Source: Davidsoniella eucalypti
Taxonomy: Eukaryota; Ascomycota; Sordariomycetes; Microascales; Ceratocystidaceae
NCBI GenBank assembly: GCA_004009845.1
Contig: RMBW01000112.1
Span: 1-64,000 of the forward strand
DNA: 64,000 nt
Reading direction: 5' to 3'
Shown here: in pieces, positions 1 through 14,894 of the stretch
How positions within the stretch are numbered: position 1 is the stretch's first letter
How the letters are laid out: every line of letters starts with the position of its first letter
Notes under the pieces: generated by a model
Told to the model about the DNA's origin: nothing
The model's input: the letters and a program-made list of their open reading frames with translations, nothing else
Database searches by the model: none
Position numbers and translations under genes: made by a program

Positions 1-3000
1 TCAACGTCAACATTTAATGATATGGAAGGTCAAGTCTAGTCTCAGTATTAGAGTATATTAAGCATTCTCTATGATCATGATTGCATAGAGTTATCATGTG
101 TTTATTCTGATGAAGAAGTCAATATGACACACGGGAAAGAATTATGCTTTATAGGGCGTTCAGTTCGTGTTAGTTGAGTGTGCTTTACTTCATAAACAAG
201 AGAGTCCATCTTTGTTCAACAAGCCGCCGATGTTATCATGCTAAGATCGAAGTGGCATTAAGATTTCACATGTCACCTGTCAAATCGGAACTTATAATAA
301 CTACATTATAGGGCTAGTTAGACTAAATCCTCCATAGATGTATGCATTATACAGCCTTTATTTACTAATCCTACTTAAAGAATATTTCTCTCAAGCAAAG
401 GTCACAAAAGAGCGACATCTTGCGCTATGTGGAGCAGAGAAAGAAGGATAGGTCGCACTTTGTCGTTTGTCCCTAAGTTGGTGCTTTGACATTTCCTGTT
501 TTTCTTTCTGGTTTTTCCGGTCCCTTTTCGTTGCAAATCTTGGGCACTTTTAGTCTATTTCTCGCTTGTAATATGTACATAGTAGCCTGGAATACTAAGG
601 ACGACTACTAGAAACCCCGATTTAGCTTCTGCTAGTAATTCGCCTTGTTCTACAAAAAAAAAGGTAACAATACAAGAATTGCTAGACTTAGAACCGATTA
701 CAAAGCAACCAACTTTGCTATCATATGTTGAGTTTCTATGATATTGTATGTTATAGCACAGAGAAACAAGAACGGCTCAACAGTAAAAGACCAACAAAAA
801 AGGGTTACATAGTGACGTGAGAACCTGGTGTTTGCCCGCCAACTTCAGGCCTAAGTACATGGCAGTTCAATCACACACATGGGTACCTAGAGTCATATTT
901 CCATCTCCCAATATATTCCCAAGAATGACATTCTTACATGTGTGATTCTGTGATGAGCTAGGTTGACTAGGTCATGTCCAACTTGATCACATGAAAGTGG
1001 CGGCAATTTTCATGTTCTTATTTTCCATGACTGCTTCTAGGCTATGTTTTCCCTGGTCGGTTGTTGTAGAATGTTTCTTCTTTTATAGGAAAATGATATT
1101 CTTGTGATAGGAACTGTTTCCTTGCTTCGCTTGTGACATTGGCTTACCACGTTGTCTTCTTGTTCAAAGAAAGGAGAAGGTACACTAATAAGATGTCCTC
1201 ATCTCTCAACCTAGGTGGGTACTTTTGTTCAAGTAAATGCGAAAATCGCAGCGTTGCGTTATATTAAAGAACAGGATTTCCCTGTCCTTGGCCTTGGTAA
1301 TGCTGGTAATGTGAAGTTGATACTGCCATACAATATCTACAACGACAACTACAAGGACTTAAAAAGGCAACCCAGGTATTAATTATAAACCAGTCACAAA
1401 ATAACCATCCCGCGTTATCTTTAGCACATTGCGTGTGATATCAAGGCCATGATGAACGGCCCATAATTTGCCATTGTTGGCACATAACTGTAAACTATCG
1501 GTAATGTAATCAACTTAGCAAATACTTGGTATCCTGTCACTAGTAATCATTTAATAATGCCACGTAGGAAATGGCCACGGGATTTGCAGAGTATTCTAGT
1601 GATGGATAGCATCATGGTCAATGTCTGCGGACTGATGTCAACCCAATATCTACAGAGTAACACGGTACTAAGCCAATGGGCCAAGATTCTTATGTTAAAT
1701 CAGGAGCGTTTCAATTATCCTCCATCGGAGTAGCCTTACTACACAATACCGAAAGATACCTTAGGCCTCTCGGGGTATCATTCTAATTGATAAGTGATCA
1801 GAAATGTAACGAGACAAGAATGGCGTGAACCGGCCCGGCCTCAAGAATCAATTGTACTATTTGTAGTAAATATAATGGACCTAGAAGTACTTGTCACTTC
1901 TCAGTATCTCAGGGATTATATCCATTCGCCCTGCTACAATGACGTCTGTGGCTCTTCCCTTTTGGCACATGTTCAGAGATGAGACTTTGTCTCCACTAAC
2001 ATCATTATGTAAATCACGTTGTTACTCGTGTCATGAAAGAGCTATACATATTTGCAGACGCCATCACTAAGACAGCCAATAACGAATCATTACACATACG
2101 TCACCGTATTCTACATAACTTGAAGTCGTACGAAGCTCAAAGAAAAAAAGAAACAGAAAAAAGGCATAAGATAAGATATCATACCATAACTAGTGGTTTA
2201 TAGGGATACTATCGGAGTTAAACAATAAGTGAAAATCAAAACTAGACTTCGGTGATATATCGTATGTATATGCACAAGCCAAGCAAAGAACAACTTGGTA
2301 CTATGTACTACAGTTTATACAGGTACAAGTATTTCCCAACCACACATCTCAGATAAGAAGCATCCCCAGTATGCTCGGCCGAACACAGCGTCGGCACCGC
2401 CAAGTCCATGACTACATACAAGACTCAAGTCGAGCTGATAGATACCGAAATCAAAGGGGCGCTAGAAACGCCACGAATGTCTCTATATAATGTCGGTGAT
2501 GGAATTTGCCAGTTCTGATATGTTTCCGTGCCGGTCCCTTTCTAAAGGGATGCTCAATTAAGTGAACAATCGAAAAAATGATAGACAGAAACAAAAAGGT
2601 ACGGTATACGTCTCACCAAAACTAATACTTCAAACTTATTTCCTTGTTCTTATGCAAGGTACAGTAAGACAGGTAGACCACAGAAAACTGGCTATAGAAA
2701 GTCGGTGAAGACTTCTCCGCATGGTGGAGTTCACAGAATCAAGATGATAGAGTACCTAAAACCCCTTCATGCTGTCTTCAAAGCATCCACATAATATACT
2801 GCTTAGTTTCAGGCTTATGTAACTCAAAAACTGTTGTCTTACAACGTAGCGGTCATGGATGCAATCAGTTCCGCGAATCGTTGCACAAAGATCGTAACTT
2901 TCATCAATATAGGGTTAGGGTCTACATAATCTTCAAATTTACTACTACTTATCTCAAATTCACACAGACTACGGGAGAAATTCCTGAGTTATTCTACTAG

Positions 3001-6000
3001 TACACTATATTTTTCTAATAGCGGAGGTCGAAAACCAATAGCCTTACATGTAGCAGATCCCCTCAGAATACGTAATGTCTCATACCGAGATACTACAGTG
3101 AAACCACTGTCCGGTTCATCCTCTTGCGCCGAAATCCTCTGCTCATCAATGTAGTTGCAGTTGTAACCTACATTACGTTCAAGCTCGGCTCAGTGCTAGC
3201 CCCTCTGAATCTTGAGATACAATCAGGGTCTATAAAGAACAAGAAATCAACGAATAAAGAGCGAGAGGTATTCGCACGAGAGACATATCTATGTACAGTA
3301 ACATGTACGAAGAGGCTTTTTTAGCAATATCTAGGGATAGCGACAATTACATGTGGTATTCTATGCATCCATGAGGCGTTTAGCGTCCAAGGGAGAGAAG
3401 ATAGCATTTTCGTGCGAGGGGAACGGAGGAAGAGTAGCCACTAAACCTCCGGGGCCATATCGACGCGCTATTATTATTCTGGTATGTAGCTATGTATTTC
3501 AGCTTATCACGGACATTTTGTGTATTGGGACTAGCTGCACTGTAACTTCACCCGAAGCCCAAAACCCTCGCAGATAAGAGTATACACTGAAACTGAATCC
3601 CTTTTTTGGGGGGTTTTTTTGGGTTTGGAATTGTAACTATGTTCAAGTCAGAAGATAATAACTTTACAGTAATATTTATGTGCAAAGCAAGATAGACCGC
3701 GTCATGTTCCTGCCAAGTGGCAGACACTAGTAACAAAAGTTCAAGTAGAATAGAAACATTGCGTGTATGGAATTGACGTTCCAGTTAGCTTGTTTATAAG
3801 CATTAAGGTACTTTTTTTCAGAAAGAATGAAGATATGGATTCTTCAACCAGTTCAGGCTTATTTTCATTGATGTTAATCGCGCAAGTGACTAATTCAAAG
3901 GCTATAAACTAACTGACTGGCTAACATGAAGATGGTCCAAGATATGCTCGGCCACGGTAATCCGCCAGGCTAAAACACAATTGCACTCGAAACATTCATG
4001 CAGAAGAGCAACAAGCTGTGAAAAGTAAAAAAGAAAAAAGTGAGGCTGGGCAGCCTAAGCTCAACCATGGAACCTCGTTCTTTCTGACTTATTCTATACC
4101 TCGATCAGGCTGTATATATGAACACTAACTGCACAGCAGGTTGTAGCTGAAATAACGCATAAAACCCTCTCCATCTTTAACTCTTTTTCGTGCTAGAAAA
4201 GACCACCATGGAAAAAGAAGAAAAAAAGACATTTACATCCTTCACTCTTGGTAAGGTATTGATTGCCCTGGCTTGATATAGGGTTCATAAGAGCAAAAAA
4301 GTAACCGAGCAGTCCGGGCAAGCGACAGGGATGTGATATGTGTTCGGCCGACAAAATGACTTAGCACGCATGGCTAGCCAGCAAACACTCTTATTGACAA
4401 GTTTTTTATTCGTGTTGAAAAGTTAGAGAACCAAGCAACAGCAAACCCGTAACATTAGGGTATAACCCTGGAGTATCAAGTACTGATATCTAGGGCTGTA
4501 TTAGCCAACTGCAAGGGATATCAACCTACCATCCCGGCCAATTGACGTGGACAACTATTGGCCTCACGATGATGAGGGAACCGAGAGAGATGGAACATTG
4601 CGGCCAGTCAGGATCACTGCCACAAATGTAAATATAGCAATGTCTTTGTAGTATTTTGGAGAGATAGAAAGATACTGATCATACGAGCGGTGAAAATGCG
4701 CAAGATGTCTTGTATGTATGTCTGGTCTCCTTACATGGAGGACATGTCAGATTTGACACTAATATATATATCTGTATGTAGGATATTGCAGGCGCGTGGC
4801 TGGGTGACCTGAAAGAGGCGCTAACAAACAGCCACTTAGTCAGCCAGTATAGGAAAATTCGGAATATTATTTTCTACTTTGTTATCTGTATACAGATAGT
4901 AACTTTTAAGTCTAACCTTGTTTCGCCTTTGCGAAGACCAGGAATATGTTGCGTTGCTGTCAAACCGGAAAATAGTGTCTCGAGTACTCAAAAGTAGAAA
5001 AGAACCTGTTATTTTGCATGTTTTCTTTATTTTTTTTCCCTTCGCATAAGACCAGCATTCGACATCGTGTGGTAGCCCTAGTACATTTAAGTAAATGTGA
5101 GGTTTATAGACATGCCATCATGTAGGCTAGTTTATAGCAAGTGTATATAATATTGGCCCTTGTTTGTCTGCGTTTGCAAACGACTTCTGCTTGTTCATAC
5201 CTAATTGAGACACATCTAAGCGTCTCTAATAAAAAGTTGAACATGGCTTTTTTCCCCTTCTCAGTTTAGTAGCTCCTCAACATACACGTCTGTATGAGAT
5301 AGGCAAAGCGGGACGAAGCGTCAAAGACGCGGGGTTGTAGTACACAATGCACCTACAGACATACAGTAGCACTGCTAATGCCATTATTGGTAGCATGTAA
5401 TTACGGCTTCTTGCAGTTTGAGTCTGTGAGAGGCCTGTAAGGATGGTATTCTCTGTCTTGCTCATGCAATGTTTTAAAAGTGGTCTGTGAGCTGAAGCTA
5501 TGCCTTCCGGGGGTAACGTTTGACTCTTATTGGGCATGGATTCTTCTTTTTGCTCTTACAGGACAAGATATTACAATGCTTCGTGCTTCTATTTCACACT
5601 GTTGGCTTTAATGACACTGATGATGAAATAAGGGAAATAAAAATCCAAAAGGGCTCCTAATATAGAACATATGCTAAATTAAAAATTAAAAAAAGCACTG
5701 GCCAGACAGCAAAGATGCCATTGCTACGGCTAAACGAGGCCCTTCACCAAACTTTCTTTTTCTTTTCCTTTTTGCAAAACTCGTCCAGTCTATGCTAGTA
5801 CAAAACTTCAAACGTTAGTTAGTTGCAGACATAGAAGCGGTGAAAGCCAAAAAGAAAAAAAGGTCAAAATTCAGACACAGGACGCCACTTGTTAATCACT
5901 GGTACCTTGCATAGATTTCATTCCTTTCACCGTAGTACATGAGGTACCGTTTCACTCAAACTTCTTGTTTTCCTACTTCAGGAAGTTCTACTCACTCACT

Positions 6001-9000
6001 CTACAGATATACAGATACAGGACCTTGTCTTGTAACCAAACAGAGACAGAAATGAAAGAAGAGGGGAAAGGATACAGTGCAGCAGATCATTACCTATATA
6101 AGTAATACTAACAATTCCATCAATAACCGTAAACGAGAGATGGCACTACCTAACACATTAGAGACCCAATATTCTTCTTGTCGACGTCGATAAATATAAA
6201 GTGCCATTCCTATCATCTTCACTATTTACAGTGGCTGGAAATTTTCCTGTGAACACTTCTTATTGATCTTGCCAGTTTTCCGCATATTAGCACGGCTAGT
6301 AATAGCGATAGAGCAGGAGTCCAGCGTCGTATTTCTGCAGGTAATGTGGAGATATCGACTTTATAGGATCGTGGCTTCACCTCGAAACAGCGGCCCCAGA
6401 CAGTTTCTCAGTACCAATTTTCTATATCAGTCGGTGTCAGTGGGCTTTTTAGCCGTCTCCTGCGATATCTCCCTTGGCTAGGTAATAGTATTATAACTTG
6501 GTGGTATCTAGCTCGATATCTTGGAGAAAGTCATGGACATGAACAGTCGTAATTCTCGTTGAGCTGAATTTTCACGGTCGTTCGTCTGGTGGATGGATAG
6601 ATGTTGCAATTGCACCCGCACAATGTCTCTTTGTCTGCAAACGTCAGCTATTTGTCCCCAATGTCCCTCTATAATATAGTAGTAAATTTTGTTGACATAA
6701 CTAGAACTAGCCACATAGGGTATCAGAGCTAGATAATATGAAGTCAAAGCTTAAGTTAAAAGTATAAAGAAATGTAGTTTTATATGGAAATAAAACGGCT
6801 CGGTACTTGAGATGAAGGCAGTTACTAATTTAGCGTCAGTAGGCCTATCCCAAGATTACTAATGGCACTATTGATCTAATATCTCGAGGAATTGATTAAA
6901 GGAGCAGCTGAACCAAAACTTATTCAAGTCCAAGCTAAGCTTGTGAAGGAAGCCAAGCTAGACTATAAAAACCACAACTTGAGTAGTAAGAACTTTTGAA
7001 GTAGTGAAGACCAAGATAAGACATGGCCTGTCTAAACTATTATTTCAGTCTGTCGGCGGGGTTCCAACTTACATAATACTTCATGCATATCTACCAAAAG
7101 CCTGTGGCCTATTTGGTATGTATCTCGTTCTAGATAAGCACGGCGTAACATGAAGACTTTCGTACTATTCAGAAGTTTGATAGCATGAAATTCAACTCTC
7201 ATAAGTCCTCTTCATATCTAGTGCAGTACATCCGCCGCATAGACAGATATGCCGTTATTGATTGTTCTCACCGTAGCAGTTAGATTTATATAAGGATGTT
7301 GGCTAAAGCTCTCATGCGAATTTATCCAAATCATGGGTGTCATATCTTGTTTTGTTTTCAGTCACAAGCATTTCATTACTATAAGAGGAAGTCTTAAAAG
7401 CGAGAAAGTCTAGATTGTGGTTTCATACAGCCTTTAAATAGTTACTGTTACTATGAGAATGTACGACCGGTTATGTGTATGTATAAGATATACCCTCGCT
7501 AGAGGCATTAGATGAGGGACGGCCCTTGTGTTTGTTATGGAGGGTTACTCTGCCCAACTCGGTCTTGTAGAGGTCCGAGGGCCCAGCCCGAATATAACGA
7601 TACATACCTATGACTTGCGGTTGTATGCTATATGCGGCTACTTGCATTGCATAAGCTGCAACCATTTCCAGCAAATGCAGGCACGGCAAGCTAAACGAAG
7701 ACAAAGAGCGAGAGCAAAAGTAAGAAACAAAAAGGCATGAGTGAGGCTGTTGTTTGTTTGGTATCGTTGCAGGCCGGCAGATCATAGACTCGCCTAGACG
7801 TCCCAAATTGCTACCAAAACTTGTTCACTGATCTGATTATTACGTTTTTGCGTTTTACAGCTGCTTTAGCGACAGGGCGGCATCGCCAAACTCTATTTCA
7901 GAGGCTCCGCAACTCTCCTAGGAACAAAAGGGCCGCATGAAATCACGGAGAAAACGGCACCGATGTCTACTACTAACCCTCAGTGTGGTGGACCCTAACC
8001 ATACTTTGTAGCCCTTGTTATATCAGTTGTGCCATATGATCTGAAAACAAACTAACACATCAGAACAGGTATCCATGTCAAAATGAACAAGGACTGACGC
8101 TGTTAAGCTTGCTTTTGCTTTATTAAGATTTGTCCTGCTGAGCGCAGATCACAGAAAACTAACATCCTAGCTGGTTCTGAAGCATTGATTGTGTTCTTCT
8201 CCCGCCCAAACAAGAAGAATAATAATAAGAAAAGAGAAGACGAACAAGAGGTCTTTTGGCTTTATTTCTATGAACATCATTTCAATGCCGTGCCTGCCGC
8301 TATACAAGGCAGCATGAACAAAGATATCCTTTCTCTATGAAATATATTTCGTCTCATCCCAAAGATCCCCGTGCCGCAATGAAAGACTTGAAGAAAGCAT
8401 GATATACAGCATAGATTAGTCTAGAATCGGCGTGGCCTCGTGTACATGATCTAGGGTATGTGTTTTTGATGAGTGTGTGGTATTCCTCATATCAACAAGA
8501 GACATATACAGCGTCTCACCATGAACATTCCAACAGACCAGGTACGACTTGATGTTCAATAGAGAACAACAGTCGCATGATTTTATATATAGAGAAAATC
8601 TGGAGTCCGAAGCCCGGACGAACGAGACCCGTGCTCAAATGAGAGAACCATAGAAGATCGATACAGAAACTTGTTGGGGCCAGAATAATATACATAATAT
8701 GTAGGAAATAAGAGGAGAGATCGATTACTTGCATCTTCTCTTACTTTTCGACCGAATTGAAAGGCACATTGTTGCAATTCTGCACGTGCACACTAGGGAT
8801 AGGTTTCTTATGATTCTTTTGCTTTAACATGTGCGTGAACTTGAGCAGATCCCTCCATACTTGAAAACCACTCTAAAGCAAGTAAGTGGAGAAGGCCAAG
8901 GCCTGAGACCAGAGATTTATAAATAAATAAAATTAATAATAAAGGATTGTTAGTCTTCAAGTTGATCACTTATATACAAGGTGAAAACAGTCCTAAGAAT

Positions 9001-9782
9001 CATATCATTGGATGATACATCTTACTATTGGAATCATGAGCATAGCCTATGTGGTCTATGTTTCTGACATTCTTACTGGTTGTTCATAAACTGATTGGAG
9101 GCATAATAAGGGAAGTATGTGTCTGTGCACAACCGTTTTGTGGTCTGCTGGTGCATCCTAACTGCCCTTGGACGAGCTATTGAAGAAAAGTCAGCATTGG
9201 TGAGATCAGATCATGTTCTTTCTTTAAAATACAGAGAAAACTATACCAGCTACTAATAAGTTGCCAGCACAAATATGATATCATCACAGTGCCGTACCTT
9301 TCTTATATGGAAAGTACATATCTACATACAAGAAATTACTAAGATCGGGTATTTCCTGGTCTTAGCAGTTAACTAGGCGAGACACGAACTATGTACATAC
9401 TATTTACCTTGGAGGATTATCTGCTTATTGGTAACGCCCGCAAGATAGTATAGGGTTCTCGATGACCTGATTTCCCATATAGCCGCTATACATGATATTC
9501 TAGTTCATTGCGGTCTTTAATTCACTCGTATATCCATTCCGCACGGTAGGCTATACACAAAATTAAAAATATTAAAAAATATTATTTAAAAGCATGGAAA
9601 GAGGCTAGTGTGCTGTCTTGTTTGAAACCCTGGAAAGAACAAAACGAAAGGGACAAATTCTCCGGAATAGAAGGATTGGTTGTTTATCTGTGTGTCGTTG
9701 GTATCACAGGGGTGCCTTGTTCCTCGTCTCTAGGCTTTTGTCGAAAATTTCCCTTTGTTCACAAAAGAACACAGAAGGAAAC

Positions 9783-9807
9783 CCAGGAATAGGTTGCCTA
9801 TTCCTGG
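9783..9807. repeat. Perfect 11-bp inverted repeat with 3-nt loop
   Basis: CCAGGAATAGG at 9783-9793 is followed by TTG and the exact reverse complement CCTATTCCTGG at 9797-9807. It forms a compact hairpin on either strand. It is not inside a recognised gene and has no U tract typical of a terminator. Its role is unknown. Confidence 0.9.
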
Positions 9808-11576
9808 CATATTCTGTAACAAGGCAAGAAAAAAAAAGAAAGTTAAGTCAGTGAGGAAATAGAAGGAAAATGAAAAGCATCAAAGCCACAACTCGAAATA
9901 GTTTTTCTTAAGTTTGAAGTAGTACATTTATCGTGATGGTCTGAACACTCAGCATGAAATAATAACTTCTATAATGAAAGGGACCATGGCTTCGAGGAGT
10001 TTTAACGTATGGAGTATATATTAAATTGGAAACAAAGAAGAATAAGAAGCCTTCCTCTCATGAACGATGACGAATTGCTCGTGTTGAAATTCCTAAGGAA
10101 CATACAGATATGTGAAATTGCCGACTGAATCACACTAGTTGACGGAAGGAGGGTAATCCGCTGCATTCAGGTCTGTTCTCGGAATTTCACAGAGCAAAAG
10201 CAAGCGTAGTCTGAACTCAACCTAGTATTAAGCTGCACAAGTTCTTTCACCATTCACAAGAGATTGCGCCCGCAAGTGCAAATGAAAGGCCGTCGGGTGG
10301 AGAGAGTCTTTATTTTCTGGGCCATGTTTCTCTCCTCGTTCATAATAGTGAAATAGTATCTCCTTATCTGTTGAATGGGGGGGGATGAAGCACATAGAGT
10401 TGCCAATGATTAAGTATAGAAAAGAACTGCATCTTAGGGAGACAAGGAGGAAGCTCGGCCTGGGTCCTCGAGTTGAAGTGCGAGACCGCAAATTAGCTAC
10501 TAGTATTAGTGCTGCTACTATTACTTTGAACCTACATCCTGTCCACTCCCTAAATTCTACACAAACGGTAGATAAAGAGTCTAATGAGAAAATGAATACC
10601 GACCAGGGCCTCGAAGCCGAACGTATTCAGGAGAGGGGAGATATATGGAAGGGAAACGCACTTGAATAAGATAGAGATCTGTAGTACTCTATCACCTTGC
10701 TCACACACCCCGCAATATTCCTATCATGAATATAGCGTATATTCCCTCATGGAAGTCAGTGTTCCTGCATAATGCCGCTGCAGTTACAATAAATTTGTCC
10801 GTGACGTCAAAAGCTCCAGTACTCTCTCTTGAAGTTGAACTACGCCCTCATGTCTATCCTGTGAAGATATGTACTTCCGGGCCAAAGGCTCAGCATCGTA
10901 GCAACGCTGATTCTATGCTACTGGCAGAGTTAGCCCAGTAAACAAATACAGACTTCTACAATTACAATTATGCTAGAGCTGAAGCTGGTACAGAGGCAGT
11001 GCGTTTAGGTGAAATGCAAGAAACGGTGGGAGTCGTGGTTTTATTCTTTTAAAAATAAAAATAAAAGTTACATATAATGCGAAACCATGAAACAAAACAA
11101 AATAAGTAATGAGGTTTGAAATAACGGAGATCTGATGCTTGTGATTTGCGCCTAGTTCCAATATTTAGATTGTAATAATAACTTGTAAGTTACTAGTAGT
11201 AGTTACTTAGGGTTTGACATATAAACGATCCTTGTGTTTCTTTAGTTCTTTTTCTCCGTGGTCAGGCGAAAAAAAAAAGATAAACAAGGGCGGTCAGAAG
11301 AAATAGAAGCTGCGGGAGAATAATTGCTAGGCAGAACGAGGAGTTCTTTCAGAAAAGCGCAATTCCTCTAGAAGAGCCAAAGAACGGAGGCAAAAAAACA
11401 CAAGCTGTTTGTCACGGAAGGTTCCACAACAGTTAATGACCAAAAAGTTACCGCCTTCCATAGTGAACGTGATGGTACCAAACAGATGTGATTTTTGATG
11501 ATAAAAGAGTAACAATTATCTACAAACCGGCACATACAGATTACTAACCAAGATTTACTAATTGTGTTTATAGCAT

Positions 11577-11614
11577 CTTCATAGCTCTATAGCTCTATAA
11601 GATTAAAAAAAAAA
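11577..11614 (+). repeat. Dispersed short retroposed-looking unit, copy A
   Basis: The unit starts CTTCATAGCTCTATAGCTCT, continues ATAAGATT and ends in a run of 10 A (11605-11614). Its first 30 bp are identical to copy B at 52113-52142, and it closely matches copy C near 48.0 kb. The flanks show an imperfect duplication: GTGTTTATAGCAT just before the unit (11564-11576) and GTGTTTACAAGGCAT just after the A run (11615-11629). They share GTGTTTA and then differ by two gaps and a substitution. A poly(A) end with a flanking duplication is what LINE-type target-primed reverse transcription leaves. The family itself is not recognised. Confidence 0.75.
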
Positions 11615-14600
11615 GTGTTTACAAGGCATTGCGGGCTTCTTCTTTTCCATTAGTTCTGCTATAGGAACTAGCCGAGTATCCGAAACTAAGCAACACTTCG
11701 TGAGAACTTATTAATAAGCTTGGTGGGTTGATGAAATAAGAGCCAAAGCTCTAGGGCAAAGCAAGCACTGGTTAGAGAGCCTTGCTTTTTTTCTTTGTAA
11801 TTTGGTTAATTAGATACAGATTTGATCGGTGAGTGGGCTAATCTGGACAGCTTCAGATTTGACTGGCTTTTTGAACTTACGCCCGATACGATATGGCTTT
11901 GACTAGTTTGTCGTTTGTCCATGTCTTTTCTACATCTAGATTATCCATCTCCGTCGGCTTTTTCTTTTCTTTGTTATCGTGGGTTAGAAACATAACTTTC
12001 TAGTTAGTGCTAGTTATCCTTGTTGGAGTTGTTTCCGCCGAAGATCGTTTCCATACTGAGTAAAATGTTGTCGACTCTTGAATCAAAATCCCCCTCTTTT
12101 GTTCCCGTGCCTGAGTTTTGGATAACATTTAGTTAAATTCTTATGAACGTAGATCAAGTATTACTGAAAAAGAAAGTTACAATTTCGACGAGCAGTGGAT
12201 GAATCCCAGAATTTAGTTTTGACATCAAACACATATACATATGTAATATGGAGTAGATAAGTCCTTTTGTTTGCGGGTTGTTAACAGAAAGGTTGGAGAG
12301 AATAGAAAAAAAGACAACCAAGCGTTTTCTTTTTCTTCTTCTTTTGACAGCGTGATTTTCCTGCTGGGGGCCTATATGACGCATGACTCTGTTGGTCTGT
12401 GTACATGGCTGACATCAGATCACTACCGTAGGCTTACCGGATCTTGTCGGCTCATAGCAAGATGAGCATTATAGCACTAAAAATCAACTGCCGGATGAAG
12501 GTTGGGCGATTGGAGACTGGAGATTAGTGAATACGAACAAACAGTTGCCTAGATCCTATATATTATAGAGAAGTGAGCAGATGCGTATACCTGCATCTCC
12601 AATGTATTATAGACATATAATAATACACGCAACTATGGAAAAGCAAGTTTCCCGGCTGAAAATCTAGACAGGAACGGCAAGGCACGGTTCAGACTGCCGC
12701 AGATATGATACATAGCTAGCGCAAGGAGGCACATCAGAAGAATGCCTCGTTTTTCTGACTAATTGGCTGCCTAGTCGATTGAGCCAGATGTTTCTTTGTC
12801 CATAAAACAAAACGATACCCATCTCGGCCTCGCTATTGTGCGGGCGGTGGCGATTCTGCCCGAAGCACTCTACTTATAGTGTGGGTTTCTAGAGGCATTG
12901 CAGAAGTTAAAGATTGGATGAGCACGGCCACGAGGTTACAGAAACGTAAGATGTGATAAAAAGACCAATTAAACCAGAAAAAGAGCCGACGAGAGAGAGG
13001 GAGAACTGAAAATGCAATTAAAACGCACTCGCGCACTTTTGAGTGTCTTCCTAAGCGACAGCACGTTGTCTTGGCTGGAAAGTCTCCTTACAGGCGTTTC
13101 CCCTCCAATGTTATTATAATTACAACTTGACGTAGAAGTTGCAAGAAATGGTAATTGCACCGATCTTATCCGATGTGGAAGATGGAAGAAAGAATACTGG
13201 CTTGCTGTATCTATTTTACTTCACATTATTTTATCTATTCGGGCTTCTCGTTCTAGCGGTTGTTTCGGGACCGCAAGCTGTGATTTTAACGGCAATTTAT
13301 AGACTCACCAGACAAGATATTAAGTATCACTGGCAGCCTTTGCCCTGCCCTTCCCTGAGATCTTTTTCTTTTCTTTGAATCTACATATACACCGTTTTGA
13401 ATTGAATTGATTTTATTGACGAGTCGGGCTAATTAATACATATACCACGTATGGTAGTGGCTGCACCATCAAACAAGACAGAGCATGAGTACTTAATTCC
13501 CGGCTTATTTATCGTCTGCTACACCAAAGCTTCTAATATAGGCACATAATGCATCGTTGGGCACTTTTATACTTGCCGAATTGGGCGGCTATTGCAACTT
13601 ACACCCACCATGATTCTGATACTGTGCTACTACTAAGAAGGGAAAACAAAAAAGAAAAAATGCTAGCAAGAATGAAGGGCCAGAGGCGGCGTTTGGTTGT
13701 AGCTGCCACACTTCATGCCGTATCAAGTTCAGAGGAGAGCCGTGGAAGTCTAGCCTGGTTATAGACTATGGGTTGAGTACTACTGCAACGGCCGCTCTAC
13801 TAACACACAAGTAGCTTGCTGGCAAAGAACCAGGGCCCTAGCCAGGATCTAGGATGAAGCTTTTTACAACCAACTAGTGGTAGACAATAAGGAAGTGCAT
13901 GTTTGTTATTGCCTAGTGGTGTTGTTCCCGCTCCCGTCCGCTTTGAAGTAGGTAGGCGAGGACAGGCAAAGGAAGAGCAATCAAATGGGCTCTCACAGAA
14001 ATTCACAGACGGCCTAAAAACGAATTAGTACAGGTCAAGCAAGGGTCGCCCCCAGCTCCATGCAGACATGTTGTCTCGCCATATTACTTGACACAGTCCC
14101 CCAGCATTCTGTCTCTTGATCCCGTTCCTGATTCCTCACTTCACCCAACTTTGTGAACAAAAGAAAGTTAGTTAGCTTTCCCTTGCAAGAGACTAGCTTG
14201 TTTTGTCCACGGGTGTTCTTTCAACTGTCTACCCTTTTTCTGTTTTGTCTTTTCTGTTGCACCGTCTACTACTTATTAGTGCTTGTCCGGCCACATCTTT
14301 TCGTCCCCGGCTTTCTTCTTGTCATCTTCTTGTTTGCTGCAAGCCATTCGTTCGCTTTTCTATCAGTCGTTTTCTCTTTTATATTTCGTGCTACTGCCTA
14401 CATACTATTCATTGCTGGATAATATCTCTTCCAGCTTACACACTCTCGTTTCTTGCTCTGAAACTCACAGCCACGGGTCTTTTCTTGTCTTCCTAACTGC
14501 TTGCTGGCATGATTCACTGGAAGTAGCAGCACTAGAAGCAGCAGCTCCTCATTTTTCCCGTGTCTAATAAGCCCGCAGAAACGAAACGGGGCTACTCGAA

Positions 14601-14894
14601 ACTTACAAACAAAAATCTGCTCCCGCCCGTAAGCAGACGTTGTCTCCGGCCAGGCGTTTCATGCGTGGAGAGAATCTGTAGACTAGCTAAAGACAGGCAG
14701 GCAAAGTCAGCAGGAACCCCGCGGAGATCTCATAACGACTATAGCTCGCTCTTTACCATCATACTCTTTTCCCGCTTTTGTTTTGTCTTATATATCCGGC
14801 CTTTTCGACCACCAAACGGCGGATATTTGTTTTCCTTCTCAGCGGCCTCTTATAATGTCCGCTTAGACACGAACACCCCCCAAGCTCATAATCT

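Larger units (their letters stand above)
1..14500. other. Gene-free AT-rich region
   Basis: I found no supportable protein gene, tRNA or rRNA here. Open frames are at most about 110 codons, overlap on both strands, lack recognisable motifs, and often open only at TTG or GTG. The DNA is AT-rich with many CTAG, TATA and TACATA words. The only structured items I could pick out are a perfect hairpin near 9.8 kb and one copy of the dispersed poly(A)-ended repeat near 11.6 kb. A two-unit telomere-like AGGGTTAGGG at 2911-2920 is isolated and not a telomere. The last few hundred bases are pyrimidine-rich and belong to the upstream region of the gene at 15127. Confidence 0.6.

Noticed and set aside
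2911..2920. Telomere-like AGGGTTAGGG
   Set aside because: Only two partial units, inside the window, without a tandem array.
14153..14567. Three overlapping frames of about 90 codons on the plus strand
   Set aside because: Several frames are open together because the strand is pyrimidine-rich; there is no motif. Probably upstream or leader sequence of the gene at 15127.
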